A program made the translations under genes and the position numbers. The notes under the pieces were generated by a model that had not been told where the DNA came from, searched no databases, and was given only the letters and a program-made list of their open reading frames with translations. A stretch of DNA of 54,444 bases, taken from contig CAJUDX010000009.1 of NCBI GenBank assembly GCA_910584785.1, positions 11,357 to 65,800 of the forward strand, in the 5' to 3' direction. Positions 32,888 through 42,053 of this stretch are shown here, one piece after another. The stretch is from an uncultured Lachnospiraceae bacterium. Its GTDB lineage: Bacteria; Bacillota; Clostridia; Lachnospirales; Lachnospiraceae. Numbering within the stretch: position 1 is the stretch's first letter; each line of letters starts with the position of its first letter.

Positions 32888-34023
32888 ATTCCAACGCAGA
32901 TGCATTGGGAATTATTTTCCCAAACAGTTATGATACTCTGGTTCCTGAGCTGGTGAGTGAGCGTCTGATGGCCTCCATCCCATTTGCAGGACGTTATCGT
33001 ATGGTAGACTTTATTTTGTCCAGCATGGTAAACCATGGCATTGGAAATATCTCCATTATTGTCCGCAAAAACTATCATTCCCTGATGGATCATTTAGGTT
33101 CAGGGCGCGAATGGGATTTAACCCGGAAAAATGGCGGTTTGAATATTGTTCCTCCATTTGCAGAAAAGTCAGTTAAGGTATATAACGGGCGTGTGGAAGC
33201 TCTGGCAAGTGTGCTGGCCTTCCTTCGTTCACAGAAGGAAAAGTATGTGGTAATGGCAGATGCCAATATCGCGGTAAACTTTGATTTTAAAGCGATGATT
33301 GACGCCCATGTGGAGAGCGGTGCAGATATTACGGTAGCCTATGCCGAGCAGGAGATTCCCGCAGGCATGATTAATGAAAATGCTTCGATTCAGAATATGT
33401 ATTATACTCTTACGCTGGACGGGGAGCATGTAAAGAAGATTTATATTAATCCGGTGAGTGAGGGCAAGCAGAACCTGTCCATGAATATCTATGTGATGAG
33501 CCGGGAACTGCTGATTGAGCAGATTAATACAGCGTATGTGCGTGGTTATGTTTATTTTGAGCGCGATATTCTGGCACCGCAGTTGGAAAAGCTGGATGTT
33601 CATGCCTTTAAGTTTGACGGATACTTTGCGCGGATTTGTGATATGCGCAGCTATTTTGAAGAGAATATGAAGCTTCTGAACGAAGAAAATCTGGATGGGC
33701 TTTTTGCTGACAGCCCGATTTATACCAAGATCCGCGATGATAACCCGACCCGCTATATTGAGGGTGCAAAGGTAAAGAACATTATGGCAGCGGATGGCTG
33801 TGTAATCGAGGGAGAAGTGGAGAACAGCATCTTGTTCCGTGGCGTTAAGGTAGCCAAAGGCGCGAAGGTGAAAAACTGTGTGTTGATGCAGGATACGGTA
33901 GTGGAAGCCGGGGCAAATGTAGAATATGTGATCTCCGATAAGAACGTTACGATAACCGAAGGAAAAGAGCTGAAGGGCAGCGATACCTTCCCGGTGTTTG
34001 TGGCGAAGAGACAGAAAGTATAG
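32881..34023 (+). CDS. glgD: Glucose-1-phosphate adenylyltransferase-like subunit GlgD
   Basis: A 380-residue paralogue of GlgC that lacks the N-terminal nucleotide loop (no GGxGxRL). This is characteristic of GlgD, which forms heteromers with GlgC and raises its activity in Firmicutes. Conserved parts are FAGRYRMVDFILSSMVN and the C-terminal beta-helix repeats (VIEGEVENSILFRGVKV). It overlaps glgC by 7 bp. A convergent gene follows beyond a shared terminator. Confidence 0.95.
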   Translation: MVNSNADALGIIFPNSYDTLVPELVSERLMASIPFAGRYRMVDFILSSMVNHGIGNISIIVRKNYHSLMDHLGSGREWDLTRKNGGLNIVPPFAEKSVKVYNGRVEALASVLAFLRSQKEKYVVMADANIAVNFDFKAMIDAHVESGADITVAYAEQEIPAGMINENASIQNMYYTLTLDGEHVKKIYINPVSEGKQNLSMNIYVMSRELLIEQINTAYVRGYVYFERDILAPQLEKLDVHAFKFDGYFARICDMRSYFEENMKLLNEENLDGLFADSPIYTKIRDDNPTRYIEGAKVKNIMAADGCVIEGEVENSILFRGVKVAKGAKVKNCVLMQDTVVEAGANVEYVISDKNVTITEGKELKGSDTFPVFVAKRQKV

Positions 34024-34033
34024 AGTAAAAAGA

Positions 34034-34081
34034 AAATGGCTGTGTTGTATTCTGAACAGGGGATACAAGACAGCCGTTTTA
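34034..34081. terminator. Bidirectional terminator after glgD
   Basis: GGCTGTGTTGTAT (34038-34050) pairs with ATACAAGACAGCC (34063-34075), with one G-G mismatch. A T-run follows on the plus strand and an A-run precedes it, so it can also serve the minus-strand gene. Confidence 0.85.
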
Positions 34082-34092
34082 TGTTATCTATA

Positions 34093-34932
34093 TTAATAAA
34101 GAGAGAAGATCAAAGCATTTTTTAAGGCGCTGATATATTCAGCCTCCCCATTGGTCATAATTTGCGAATATAAAGCAGAATCATAGAAGGCAATGTACAT
34201 GCCATGATAGCCTTTAGGAACGCAGCATGTTAAATAACCGTTCAAATATAAGTAGTCGTATTCGGAGAATGTTTCTGTCTCTGATATTATTTTACAATTG
34301 GTATATTCCTTGCCGTTAAAATTCAGGGTAAAGGTTTGTTCCCTTCCGTCCCCATTATTCACCAGATCGATAAAGTCTTGATTTCCAATTGTGTAAGCCC
34401 AGGAAACACCGTAATCTAATGCGTTTGTTTCGTTAAACGAAAGATCAAAGCTTACGTTTTTCCATTCATAGCCGTCGTTCAATTCCATGGTCTGGTATGC
34501 ATAGAAGGTGAGTTGCCCCGTAGTTTTGAATGTTGCGGGTGCGTATGTAGTTGTAACATAATCTGCAGGATGGTTTAAGAATACATTTGCCTGAAGTCCG
34601 GCGGCCTCAAACCAGTTCTGTAATGGTGCAGCAGACTGGGTTTTTACGATTCCATTTTCCACCCAGGCTCCGCTGGTGTTGACTTGGCAGTTATCCGGTG
34701 TGGTGGTGTCTGCATACATCCAGCCGTCTGCATCAAAATAATAGCATTCGGACACCCCATCGTCGTTGCCATCAATCCACTGCCAGCCGTTCTGCGCATA
34801 GGTTCCATCGCCATTATCATACCACCATTTGTCTTGGTTGCTGCCTGAACCAGTTTGCCAGGTTCCGGCGAAAGCAGCAGAAGAAAACAGCAGGGTAAAG
34901 GTTGTTGTTAAAAAGACTTTTCTTGCTTTCAT
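34093..34932 (-). CDS. Secreted protein with cell-wall/glucan-binding-like repeats
   Basis: A 279-residue exported protein. The signal peptide MKARKVFLTTTFTLLFSSAAFA ends at AFA. The first 70 mature residues hold aromatic-rich segments (WWYDNGDGTYAQNGW, then CYYFDADGWMY), which resemble choline- or glucan-binding repeats common in Lachnospiraceae exoproteins. The rest, about residue 100 onwards, is not recognised. The ATG follows GGGAGAA. It probably binds the cell surface. Confidence 0.75.
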   Translation of the reverse strand: MKARKVFLTTTFTLLFSSAAFAGTWQTGSGSNQDKWWYDNGDGTYAQNGWQWIDGNDDGVSECYYFDADGWMYADTTTPDNCQVNTSGAWVENGIVKTQSAAPLQNWFEAAGLQANVFLNHPADYVTTTYAPATFKTTGQLTFYAYQTMELNDGYEWKNVSFDLSFNETNALDYGVSWAYTIGNQDFIDLVNNGDGREQTFTLNFNGKEYTNCKIISETETFSEYDYLYLNGYLTCCVPKGYHGMYIAFYDSALYSQIMTNGEAEYISALKNALIFSLY

Positions 34933-35059
34933 GTGTGGTTCTCCCTTTGCAGTTTTCTATAGTGTAGCAGAATTTTCAGGAATGAGCAAGGTGGAAGTTT
35001 TTGAAGTATGGTAAGAGATAGATGGGCAAAGTTGGTTTGTTTTGATTGTGTAGAGCAGG

Positions 35060-35464
35060 TCAGCATTTTACCCAGTCTTCTAAATGAATACCGGGTACAC
35101 GGTTAAATTCTTTTGTATTGTGGGTAACGACAATCAAGCCTTTGACAATGCTCTGTGCGGCAATCTGAAGATCATAAGGACCAATGATGGTTCCTTTTTT
35201 TTCAAGAAAGGCCCGGATTTGTCCGGCTTTTACGGCATCTTGTTCGGAAAAGGGTAAAATAGTGAATACAGAAAGAAACATATGCAGCCGAAACCTTGTC
35301 TGTTTTCCCCATTTGCTTTTAGCAGCGCCATATTCCAGCTCACTTACGGTAATGGCTGAGACAGTGATTTCATCAGGGTGGATTTGAAACAGTTTTTGCG
35401 TCAGCAAGGGATATTTATTTTTTAAGGCGTAAATGCAGATATTTGTGTCAAGAAGATAAGTCAT
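35060..35464 (-). CDS. vapC: VapC-type PIN-domain toxin
   Basis: A 134-residue ribonuclease toxin. Acidic residues of the PIN site are visible in YLLDTNICIYALK (Asp near residue 6), in VSELEYGAAKS, and in IGPYDLQIAAQS, with VTHNTKEFNRVPG at the end, a pattern typical of tRNA(fMet)-type VapC. ATG 35464 follows GGAAAGGGAAG. It overlaps the antitoxin gene by 17 bp. Confidence 0.93.
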   Translation of the reverse strand: MTYLLDTNICIYALKNKYPLLTQKLFQIHPDEITVSAITVSELEYGAAKSKWGKQTRFRLHMFLSVFTILPFSEQDAVKAGQIRAFLEKKGTIIGPYDLQIAAQSIVKGLIVVTHNTKEFNRVPGIHLEDWVKC

Positions 35465-35696
35465 ATTCTTCCCTTTCCGGTATGCTGTTCCAGGAGGGCT
35501 GGGAACGCTCTTCCATAAAATCATCAGGAATCATGCCAATACTTTCTCTAAGGGGATACCAGGGATCATCTGTTGGAAATAAAACAAATCCGTTTCCAAG
35601 CTTGCGAATGAAAAACTCCTGTTGATCCGTTTGTGCTTCCTTGGGGATTCGGATTGCCTGACTGTTTCCGCTTTGAAAAACTTTTGCAGTTAACAT
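35448..35696 (-). CDS. vapB: VapB-type AbrB-fold antitoxin
   Basis: An 82-residue antitoxin. The N-terminal swapped-hairpin DNA-binding domain is visible in MLTAKVFQSGNSQAIRIPKE, typical of VapB/MazE. The C-terminal part (about residues 45-82) would wrap VapC. ATG 35696 follows GGAGG on the minus strand. Its own promoter carries a perfect palindrome, the expected autoregulation site. Confidence 0.93.
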   Translation of the reverse strand: MLTAKVFQSGNSQAIRIPKEAQTDQQEFFIRKLGNGFVLFPTDDPWYPLRESIGMIPDDFMEERSQPSWNSIPEREEYDLSS

Positions 35697-35716
35697 AATC
35701 AATACCTCCAGTTTTT

Positions 35717-35758
35717 TGTATATACATATAGTATATACAAAGGTATGCTCATTGTCAA
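35717..35758 (-). promoter_or_regulatory. vapBC promoter and palindromic operator
   Basis: On the minus strand TTGACA (35753-35758), 17 bp, TATACT (35730-35735). A perfect palindrome TGTATATAC-N5-GTATATACA (35717-35739) covers the -10. This fits autorepression by the VapBC complex. Confidence 0.85.
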
Positions 35759-35791
35759 TTGATATTTCGAAAACATAAAACTTAAGACCTC

Positions 35792-35820
35792 TTGACAAAT
35801 ATCCCATAACCCGCTACACT
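35792..35820 (+). promoter_or_regulatory. Promoter of the metG T-box transcript
   Basis: TTGACA (35792-35797), 17-bp spacer, TACACT (35815-35820). Transcription would begin near 35828. Confidence 0.8.
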
Positions 35821-35884
35821 AAAGAAACAAGAAATGAAGAAACTGAAAAGTGAAAAGCAAAATAAAACGCAGAGAAAAGCAAAG

Positions 35885-36233
35885 AAGAGAAGAGTAGTCA
35901 GTGAAAGCATCGACAGAGAGTCCCTCTCAGAGCTATTTTCAAATACGCTCTGGTGCTGAAAAGGGATGGTGCAGATATTGGTGAACATGGTCTTGGAGCT
36001 TTGGGGCCGAGGATTTGGATAGGATGGAAAAGAGTTAAGGTTTCTGCCGAAACACAAATCTTAAGTTCCGACGGATTCACCCGTTATCGTGAGAAGCTGT
36101 TATTGCAGTTAGAATGATGGAATTACGACTTGCTACTGCACCGCAGCTTACTAAGGCCATCTGCCGTGAGGCAGGGGCGAATTTAAAGTGGTATCACGGG
36201 AGCACCTCGTCTTTAAAAGATGGGGTGTTTTAT
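35885..36233 (+). promoter_or_regulatory. T-box leader, methionine specifier, upstream of metG
   Basis: A long structured leader with stem I features (AGAGAGTCCCTCTC region near 35918, GGTGCTGAAAAGGGATGG near 35952). A candidate specifier ATG (Met) at 35987-35989 sits in GTGAACATGGTCTTGGAGC. The T-box sequence AAAGTGGTATCACGGG is at 36185-36200. A terminator CACCTCGTCTT/AAGATGGGGTG with T-run ends at about 36233. Uncharged tRNA(Met) would stabilise the antiterminator and turn on metG and the genes behind it. The 5' boundary is approximate. Confidence 0.85.
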
Positions 36234-36289
36234 TGTTTACCTTTTTCTTTGTCAATCATATGCGTAAATGGGAAAGGAAGGAAAAGAGC

Positions 36290-38347
36290 ATGTGTAAAAA
36301 TTGTAAAAAGCCGTATTATATCACTACTGCTATTGCCTATACTTCAGGCAAGCCGCACATCGGCAATACGTATGAAATCGTGCTGGCGGACAGCATTGCC
36401 CGGTTTAGGAGGGAACAGGGGTTTGATGTGCGTTTCCAGACCGGAACGGATGAGCACGGACAAAAGATTGAGGAAAAGGCAAAGGCAGCGGGGGTTACAC
36501 CGCAGACGTTTGTCGATGAGGTGGCTGCAGAAATTCGTCGAATTTGGGATTTGATGAACACGTCTTATGATAAGTTTATCCGCACAACTGACAAAGATCA
36601 TGAAGTTCAGATACAGAAGGTTTTTAAGAAGCTTTACGATCAGGGCGATATCTATAAGGGGTATTATGAAGGGATGTACTGTACGCCCTGCGAGTCCTTT
36701 TTTACGGAATCCCAGTTGGTGGACGGGAAATGCCCGGACTGCGGGCGTCCGGTTCAGCCAGCGAAGGAAGAAGCCTATTTCTTTAAGATGAGCAAGTATG
36801 CACAGCGCTTAATTGACCATATTAATGCTCACCCGGAGTTTATCCAGCCGGTTTCCCGCAAAAATGAGATGATGAATAATTTCCTGCTTCCGGGCCTGCA
36901 GGATCTCTGTGTATCCCGAACCTCCTTTAGCTGGGGAATCCCGGTTTCCTTTGACCCGAAGCATGTCACCTATGTATGGCTGGACGCATTGACCAACTAT
37001 ATTACCGGCCTTGGCTATGATGTGGACGGAAACCATGGAGAACTTTGGGCAAAGTACTGGCCTGCTGACCTGCATCTGATTGGCAAGGATATTATTCGTT
37101 TCCATACGATTTACTGGCCGATTTTCTTAATGGCGCTGGATCTTCCGCTTCCCAAGCAGGTCTTTGGTCATCCGTGGCTCTTACAGGGCGACGGTAAGAT
37201 GAGCAAGTCCAAGGGAAATGTGCTCTATGCGGATGACTTGGTGAAGGTGTTTGGTGTGGATGCTGTCCGCTACTTTGTCCTTCACGAGATGCCGTTTGAC
37301 AATGACGGAATTATCTCCTGGGAGTTAATGGTTGAGCGGATGAACTCAGACCTGGCGAATATCCTGGGTAATCTGGTTAAGCGTACCATATCCATGAGCA
37401 ACCAGTATTTTGGCGGGATTGTGGAAAACCGCAGTACGGCGAATGGGGAGGAAGCGGCGATTGACCAGGATTTAAAGGAAACTGTGCTGGCGGCTGTGGC
37501 TAAGGCGGAGGAAAAGATGGATCAGCTTCGGGTAGCCGATGCCATTACGGCGATTTTTGAGATTTTCCGCCGGAGCAATAAATATATCGACGAAACTACA
37601 CCCTGGACCCTGGCAAAGGATGAGGCGAAGAAGGATCGTCTGGCAACAGTGCTTTATCATCTGGCAGAATCCATTACCATCGGTGCTTCCCTGTTAGAAT
37701 CCTTTATGCCGGAAACTTCAGCGAAGATTTTAGCGCAGTTAAATACGAAGAAAAGAAGCCTGGAGGAGATAAAGACCGCAGGTTTTGGACAATATGTGTC
37801 AGGGAATAAAGTGACCGACACGCCGGAGATTTTATTTGCCCGTCTGGATGCCAAGAAGGTTTTGGCTGAGGCAGAAGAAATTCAGAAGGCCCAGGCAGCT
37901 GCTGTCCAGGCAGAGACAGCGCAGGAAGGCGGAGGACAGGACGGCAGCGCCCAGGCAGCCTCAGAGAACGGCGGGGCCAGTGCCGCGGGTGAAAAGGCAG
38001 GGATTGACCTGGAGACAAAACCGGAGATTATGTATGAGGACTTTGCCAGGCTGCAGTTCCAGGTGGGTGAAATCATTGCCTGTGAAGCGGTGAAAAAGTC
38101 AAGAAAACTTCTTTGTTCCCAGGTAAAAGTGGGAAGCCAGGTTCGCCAGATTGTCAGTGGGATTAAGGCGGATTACACCCCGGAGGAGATGATCGGCAAG
38201 AAGGTGATGGTGGTTACCAATTTAAAACCGGCAAAACTTGCAGGTATTCTTTCGGAAGGTATGCTTTTGTGTGCAGAGGACGCCGAGGGAAGGCTTGCAC
38301 TGATGACACCGGAGAAGGATATGCCATCAGGCGCAGAAATTTGTTAG
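36290..38347 (+). CDS. metG: Methionyl-tRNA synthetase
   Basis: A class I aminoacyl-tRNA synthetase of about 685 residues. The HIGH-type motif is KPHIGN, the zinc knuckle region is YCTPCESFF with KCPDCGRP, and the KMSKS motif is KMSKSKGNV (about residue 303). After an Ala/Gln/Glu-rich linker near 525-570 it ends in an EMAP-II-like tRNA-binding domain (ARLQFQVGEI to the end). ATG 36290 follows GGAAGGAAAAG; an upstream frame runs back into the T-box terminator and is not used. It is the first gene of a metG-traX-tatD-rsmA operon controlled by the T-box. Confidence 0.97.
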   Translation: MCKNCKKPYYITTAIAYTSGKPHIGNTYEIVLADSIARFRREQGFDVRFQTGTDEHGQKIEEKAKAAGVTPQTFVDEVAAEIRRIWDLMNTSYDKFIRTTDKDHEVQIQKVFKKLYDQGDIYKGYYEGMYCTPCESFFTESQLVDGKCPDCGRPVQPAKEEAYFFKMSKYAQRLIDHINAHPEFIQPVSRKNEMMNNFLLPGLQDLCVSRTSFSWGIPVSFDPKHVTYVWLDALTNYITGLGYDVDGNHGELWAKYWPADLHLIGKDIIRFHTIYWPIFLMALDLPLPKQVFGHPWLLQGDGKMSKSKGNVLYADDLVKVFGVDAVRYFVLHEMPFDNDGIISWELMVERMNSDLANILGNLVKRTISMSNQYFGGIVENRSTANGEEAAIDQDLKETVLAAVAKAEEKMDQLRVADAITAIFEIFRRSNKYIDETTPWTLAKDEAKKDRLATVLYHLAESITIGASLLESFMPETSAKILAQLNTKKRSLEEIKTAGFGQYVSGNKVTDTPEILFARLDAKKVLAEAEEIQKAQAAAVQAETAQEGGGQDGSAQAASENGGASAAGEKAGIDLETKPEIMYEDFARLQFQVGEIIACEAVKKSRKLLCSQVKVGSQVRQIVSGIKADYTPEEMIGKKVMVVTNLKPAKLAGILSEGMLLCAEDAEGRLALMTPEKDMPSGAEIC

Positions 38348-38351
38348 AGAA

Positions 38352-39122
38352 ATGACAGAAAAGAAATCGGTAAGCGATTGGAAATTATCTAAATGGAAAT
38401 TACCAGAACTTACGGGAAGGATGCTGAAACTGCTTGCACTTGTTTCTATGGTGGCAGATCATATTGGTGTAATTATAGTGGAACAGAGGTTACTTAACCG
38501 CAGAGTTTCCTCTTTCACCCTGCCGCTGGCATTTGGTCTTTCCTGGAAACAGTGGTTTTATGCGGATCGGTTTCTCCGCTGCATTGGGCGTCTGGCCTTT
38601 CCTATTTATCTTTATTTTTTGGTGGAAGGCTTTCTCCGCACCCGGAATAAAAAGGCCTATGGCATCCGGCTCTTTCTTTTTGCGCTCTTGTCCGAAATCC
38701 CTTTTGACTATGCGATCTTTGGGCAATGGTACTACCCGGCATACCAAAATGTAATATTTACCTTATGTATCGCCTTTCTTACGCTGTGTGCGATGCATAA
38801 GTATCGTCACAGAACAGGGCTGTTGTTTGTTTTCCCAACGATCGGTGCCATGATGGCTTCTGTTCTCCATGTGGATTATGGAGCAGTTGGGGTGCTGATG
38901 GCAGTGATACTCTATGTCTATCGGGGAAGCAGACAACAGCTGGTGGCAGGTGCAGCGATTGCGGCATTGGAAAGCCTAAGTCTTTATGGGACGGCGGCGC
39001 TGAGTTTTTTCTTGATTCGAGCTTACTGCGGCAATGAAGGGAAATGGCCGGGAAAATATTTTTTCTACTTTGCCTATCCCGGACATCTGCTGCTTTTGGC
39101 GTGGATTGGTAGGTTGATCTAA
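38352..39122 (+). CDS. TraX-family membrane protein
   Basis: A 256-residue polytopic protein, about eight hydrophobic segments. The motif LKLLALVSMVADHIG and the later RCIGRLAFPIYLYFLVEGF are typical of the TraX family (PF05857), named for the F-pilin acetyltransferase. Chromosomal Firmicute members are probable acyltransferases of unknown substrate. It begins 4 bp after metG and precedes tatD by 20 bp. Confidence 0.85.
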   Translation: MTEKKSVSDWKLSKWKLPELTGRMLKLLALVSMVADHIGVIIVEQRLLNRRVSSFTLPLAFGLSWKQWFYADRFLRCIGRLAFPIYLYFLVEGFLRTRNKKAYGIRLFLFALLSEIPFDYAIFGQWYYPAYQNVIFTLCIAFLTLCAMHKYRHRTGLLFVFPTIGAMMASVLHVDYGAVGVLMAVILYVYRGSRQQLVAGAAIAALESLSLYGTAALSFFLIRAYCGNEGKWPGKYFFYFAYPGHLLLLAWIGRLI

Positions 39123-39142
39123 ACGACAAAGAGGTGTAAACA

Positions 39143-39952
39143 ATGATTTTTGATACGCATGCCCATTATGATAATCCTTCGTTTGACGAAGACAGAGATG
39201 GTCTTTTAGCTTCTCTTTCTGATGCAGGAATTGGCAGAGTGGTGAACGTGGGAGCCAGCCTGGAAAGCACAAAAAGAACCCTGAAGTTAATGGAAGAACA
39301 TTCCTTTATTTACGGGGCTGCCGGAGTGCATCCGAGCGAGTGCGGCGAAATAACAGAACAAGATATGGTGTGGCTGGAAAGCGTTTGCGATCGCGAAAAG
39401 CTGGTGGCAATCGGGGAAATTGGTCTGGACTATTACTGGAAGGAGCCGAACCCTGCGCTGCAAAAGCGCTGGTTTGTCCGTCAGCTTGCGATGGCCCGGA
39501 ATGTGCATCTTCCTGTGATTGTTCACAGCCGGGATGCAGCTAAGGAAACATTAGATATAATGAAAGCTGAAAAATCCGGCGATATGGGCGGTGTAATTCA
39601 TTGTTTTTCCTATAGCCGTGAAATTGCTGGAGAATATCTTGCGATGGGATTTTACCTGGGCATTGGCGGTGTATCAACCTTTCAAAATGCACGGCAAATT
39701 AAGGAAGTTATTGCTTATGCCCCTTTAGATCGCCTGGTGCTGGAAACCGATTGCCCGTACCTTGCGCCAGTACCTTATCGGGGAAAGAGAAATTCATCCC
39801 TGTACCTGCCCCTGATAATCGATGCGATTGCGCAAATCAAGGGTGTGGAAACTGAACAGGTGGAAAAACAGACCTGGGAAAATGGAAATAAACTTTTTCG
39901 TCTGCCCCAGGCCCGTACGATAGCACAGAGACATTTGCTTTCAAGGAATTGA
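39143..39952 (+). CDS. tatD: TatD-family metal-dependent DNase
   Basis: A 269-residue TIM-barrel hydrolase. Metal ligands are visible: FDTHAHYD at the start, GEIGLDYYW, PVIVHSRDA, GVIHCFS and ETDCPYLAP. TatD/YcfH proteins have 3'-5' exonuclease or deoxyribonuclease activity. GAGGTG precedes the ATG. In many Firmicutes tatD lies between metG and rsmA, as here. Confidence 0.95.
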   Translation: MIFDTHAHYDNPSFDEDRDGLLASLSDAGIGRVVNVGASLESTKRTLKLMEEHSFIYGAAGVHPSECGEITEQDMVWLESVCDREKLVAIGEIGLDYYWKEPNPALQKRWFVRQLAMARNVHLPVIVHSRDAAKETLDIMKAEKSGDMGGVIHCFSYSREIAGEYLAMGFYLGIGGVSTFQNARQIKEVIAYAPLDRLVLETDCPYLAPVPYRGKRNSSLYLPLIIDAIAQIKGVETEQVEKQTWENGNKLFRLPQARTIAQRHLLSRN

Positions 39953-40060
39953 CGCAGAATGAAGGTTTAGGCTGCAAGGCAGAGAAGAGAGACGATGCGG
40001 CAGCATCTCTGACTGTCAATAACGCAGCAGGTGATGAAATTACGATGTGAGGAGAATAGT

Positions 40061-40936
40061 ATGGCAGATTTGGGAACACCCAAGAATACCATTGCACTGA
40101 TTCAAAAATATCAGTTCGCTTTTCAAAAAAAGTTTGGACAAAACTTCCTGATTGATCCCCATGTGCTGGATAAAATTATCCGTGCAGCACAGATAGAAGA
40201 GGACGATGTGGTGCTGGAAATCGGTCCGGGAATTGGAACAATGACACAGTATCTTGCCGAATCGGCCCGTCAGGTCATTGCCGTGGAGATTGATGGTAAC
40301 TTGATTCCTATTTTACAGGAAACCCTGGGGAGCTATCCTAATGTTCAGGTTATCCATGAGGATATTTTAAATGTTGATCTTCGTGCTCTGGTTCAGGAAT
40401 ACAATCAGGGAAGGCCGATTAAGGTGGTTGCCAATCTCCCTTATTATATCACCACGCCGATTATTATGGGATTGTTTGAAAAACATGTGCCGATGGCATC
40501 GATTACAGTAATGGTGCAAAAAGAAGTGGCAGAGCGCATGCAGGCAAAGCCGGGAAACAAGGATTATGGTGCGCTTTCTTTGGCGGTACAATACTATGCC
40601 GCCCCCTACCTGGTAGCCAATGTTCCGCCGAATTGTTTTATGCCGCGCCCCAGCGTCGGCTCTGCTGTTATCCGCCTTACCTGTTATGTCAAGCCGCCAG
40701 TAAGCGTAAAGGATGAAGCGCTGATGTTTCGCCTGATTCGCGCTTCCTTTAATCAGAGAAGAAAGACACTTCAAAATGGGTTAACGAATGCTCCAGAACT
40801 TCCCTTTACCAAGGAAGAAATCGGAGATGCCCTGAAAGCGGTGGGGCTGCCACCTTCGGTGCGGGGTGAGACGCTTACCCTAGAACAATTTGGAGCATTG
40901 GCTGATTATTTTGTCCATCAAAAAATAAATGATTAG
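40061..40936 (+). CDS. rsmA: 16S rRNA dimethyladenosine transferase
   Basis: A 291-residue KsgA/RsmA enzyme that dimethylates two adjacent adenosines near the 3' end of 16S rRNA during 30S assembly. Motifs: FGQNFLIDPHVLDKI, VLEIGPGIGTMTQYLA (SAM), VANLPYYITTPII (catalytic NLPY) and the C-terminal SFNQRRKTLQNGL. ATG 40061 follows GAGGAGAATAG. It is the last gene of the metG operon. Confidence 0.96.
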   Translation: MADLGTPKNTIALIQKYQFAFQKKFGQNFLIDPHVLDKIIRAAQIEEDDVVLEIGPGIGTMTQYLAESARQVIAVEIDGNLIPILQETLGSYPNVQVIHEDILNVDLRALVQEYNQGRPIKVVANLPYYITTPIIMGLFEKHVPMASITVMVQKEVAERMQAKPGNKDYGALSLAVQYYAAPYLVANVPPNCFMPRPSVGSAVIRLTCYVKPPVSVKDEALMFRLIRASFNQRRKTLQNGLTNAPELPFTKEEIGDALKAVGLPPSVRGETLTLEQFGALADYFVHQKIND

Positions 40937-40988
40937 TGGGGTTGGATTCAGAACAGGTTAAATAACAAACAAGAACAGAAATAAAAAA

Positions 40989-41025
40989 TCCGGCAGAGTT
41001 AATCATTAGCTCTGCCGGGCTTTTT
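40989..41025. terminator. Bidirectional terminator between rsmA and nagB
   Basis: CCGGCAGAG (40990-40998) and CTCTGCCGG (41010-41018) form a perfect 9-bp stem. TTTTT follows on the plus strand and an A-run precedes it for the opposite strand. Confidence 0.93.
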
Positions 41026-41113
41026 ATGCATCAGTGCATAGAATCCGCCCCAATAATGAACATTTTCCATGCGCGATAGCAACTCTTTTGTTTCACTTCT
41101 GCAGCAGGGGGTG

Positions 41114-41848
41114 TTACAGGTCAAACTGGGAAAGAGCTGCTTCATCTGCAACCACGATTACTTCTGGATGCATCTGCAAAATAGAAGCAGGTACATGAGT
41201 AGTAACGGGGCCACAGAGTGCATCGTAAAGAATTTGTGCCTTTTCCTTCCCGCTCACGATAAGTAAGATTTTGCGGGCCGCCATAATCGTACCAATTCCC
41301 ATGGTAAAAGCCTGCTTGGGAACATCATCAATGGAGGCGAAAAAGCGTTTATTAGCTTCAATGGTACTGGGCTGCAAGTCAACGCAGTGTGTTCCCATTG
41401 CAAAATGGTCAGATGGTTCGTTAAAGCCGATATGTCCGTTATGTCCCAAACCTAAAAGCTGTAAATCCACACCGCCCAGGCCGCGGATAACCTGATCATA
41501 ACGGGCTGTTTCTTCCTCAGGATCAGAGGTTGTTCCATCAGGAATATTTGTGTTTTCCATGTTGATATTTACATGTTTAAATAAATTGTGGTACATAAAG
41601 TAATAATAGCTCTGGTCATTTTCTCTGGTTAATCCGCGGTATTCATCTAAGTTAGCCGTTTTCACCTCAGAAAAATCAAGCTCTCCCTGGTTATACCGTT
41701 CAATCAGGTACTTGTATGTCCCTAAAGGACTGGAACCGGTAGCAAGGCCAAGAACACAGTCTGGTTTTAAAGTTACCTGCGCAGCGATAACCGAAGCAGC
41801 TTTGCGGCTCAGGGCGTCATAGTCCTTTGTTTTGTAAATTCTCATCAT
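41114..41848 (-). CDS. nagB: Glucosamine-6-phosphate deaminase
   Basis: A 244-residue enzyme converting glucosamine-6-phosphate to fructose-6-phosphate and ammonia. Motifs: LGLATGSSPLGTY (phosphate), TANLDEYRGL (catalytic Asp) and LGLGHNGHIGFNEP (ring-opening His). ATG 41848 or 41845 follows GGAGGG. It is single, with its own promoter and terminator. No nagA is nearby. Confidence 0.96.
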   Translation of the reverse strand: MMRIYKTKDYDALSRKAASVIAAQVTLKPDCVLGLATGSSPLGTYKYLIERYNQGELDFSEVKTANLDEYRGLTRENDQSYYYFMYHNLFKHVNINMENTNIPDGTTSDPEEETARYDQVIRGLGGVDLQLLGLGHNGHIGFNEPSDHFAMGTHCVDLQPSTIEANKRFFASIDDVPKQAFTMGIGTIMAARKILLIVSGKEKAQILYDALCGPVTTHVPASILQMHPEVIVVADEAALSQFDL

Positions 41849-41898
41849 GAAAAACCCTCCTACAAATAAAAAAAATTTTTACCACATCTTTTATCTAT

Positions 41899-41927
41899 AG
41901 GATAACATTTTCGAGTCATAATTTCAA
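41899..41927 (-). promoter_or_regulatory. Promoter of nagB
   Basis: On the minus strand TTGAAA (41922-41927), 17-bp spacer, TATCCT (41899-41904). Confidence 0.6.
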
Positions 41928-42053
41928 TGATTATTTGCATAAAATAAAAAGTAAAGTTCCGTCTTAGCACAGTGGCACAAGTTTTGTGAAAAAATTGTCG
42001 AATTTTTGTGCGAGGCGTACGAATAAATTAAGAAGTGGAAGGGGAGGGGCAAG

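Noticed and set aside
36114..36554. Reading frame running through the T-box terminator into metG
   Set aside because: It overlaps the leader and metG in another frame and has no coding character.
39990..40012. Hairpin between tatD and rsmA as terminator
   Set aside because: The stem (GATGC/GCATC) has no T-run; the operon probably continues through it.
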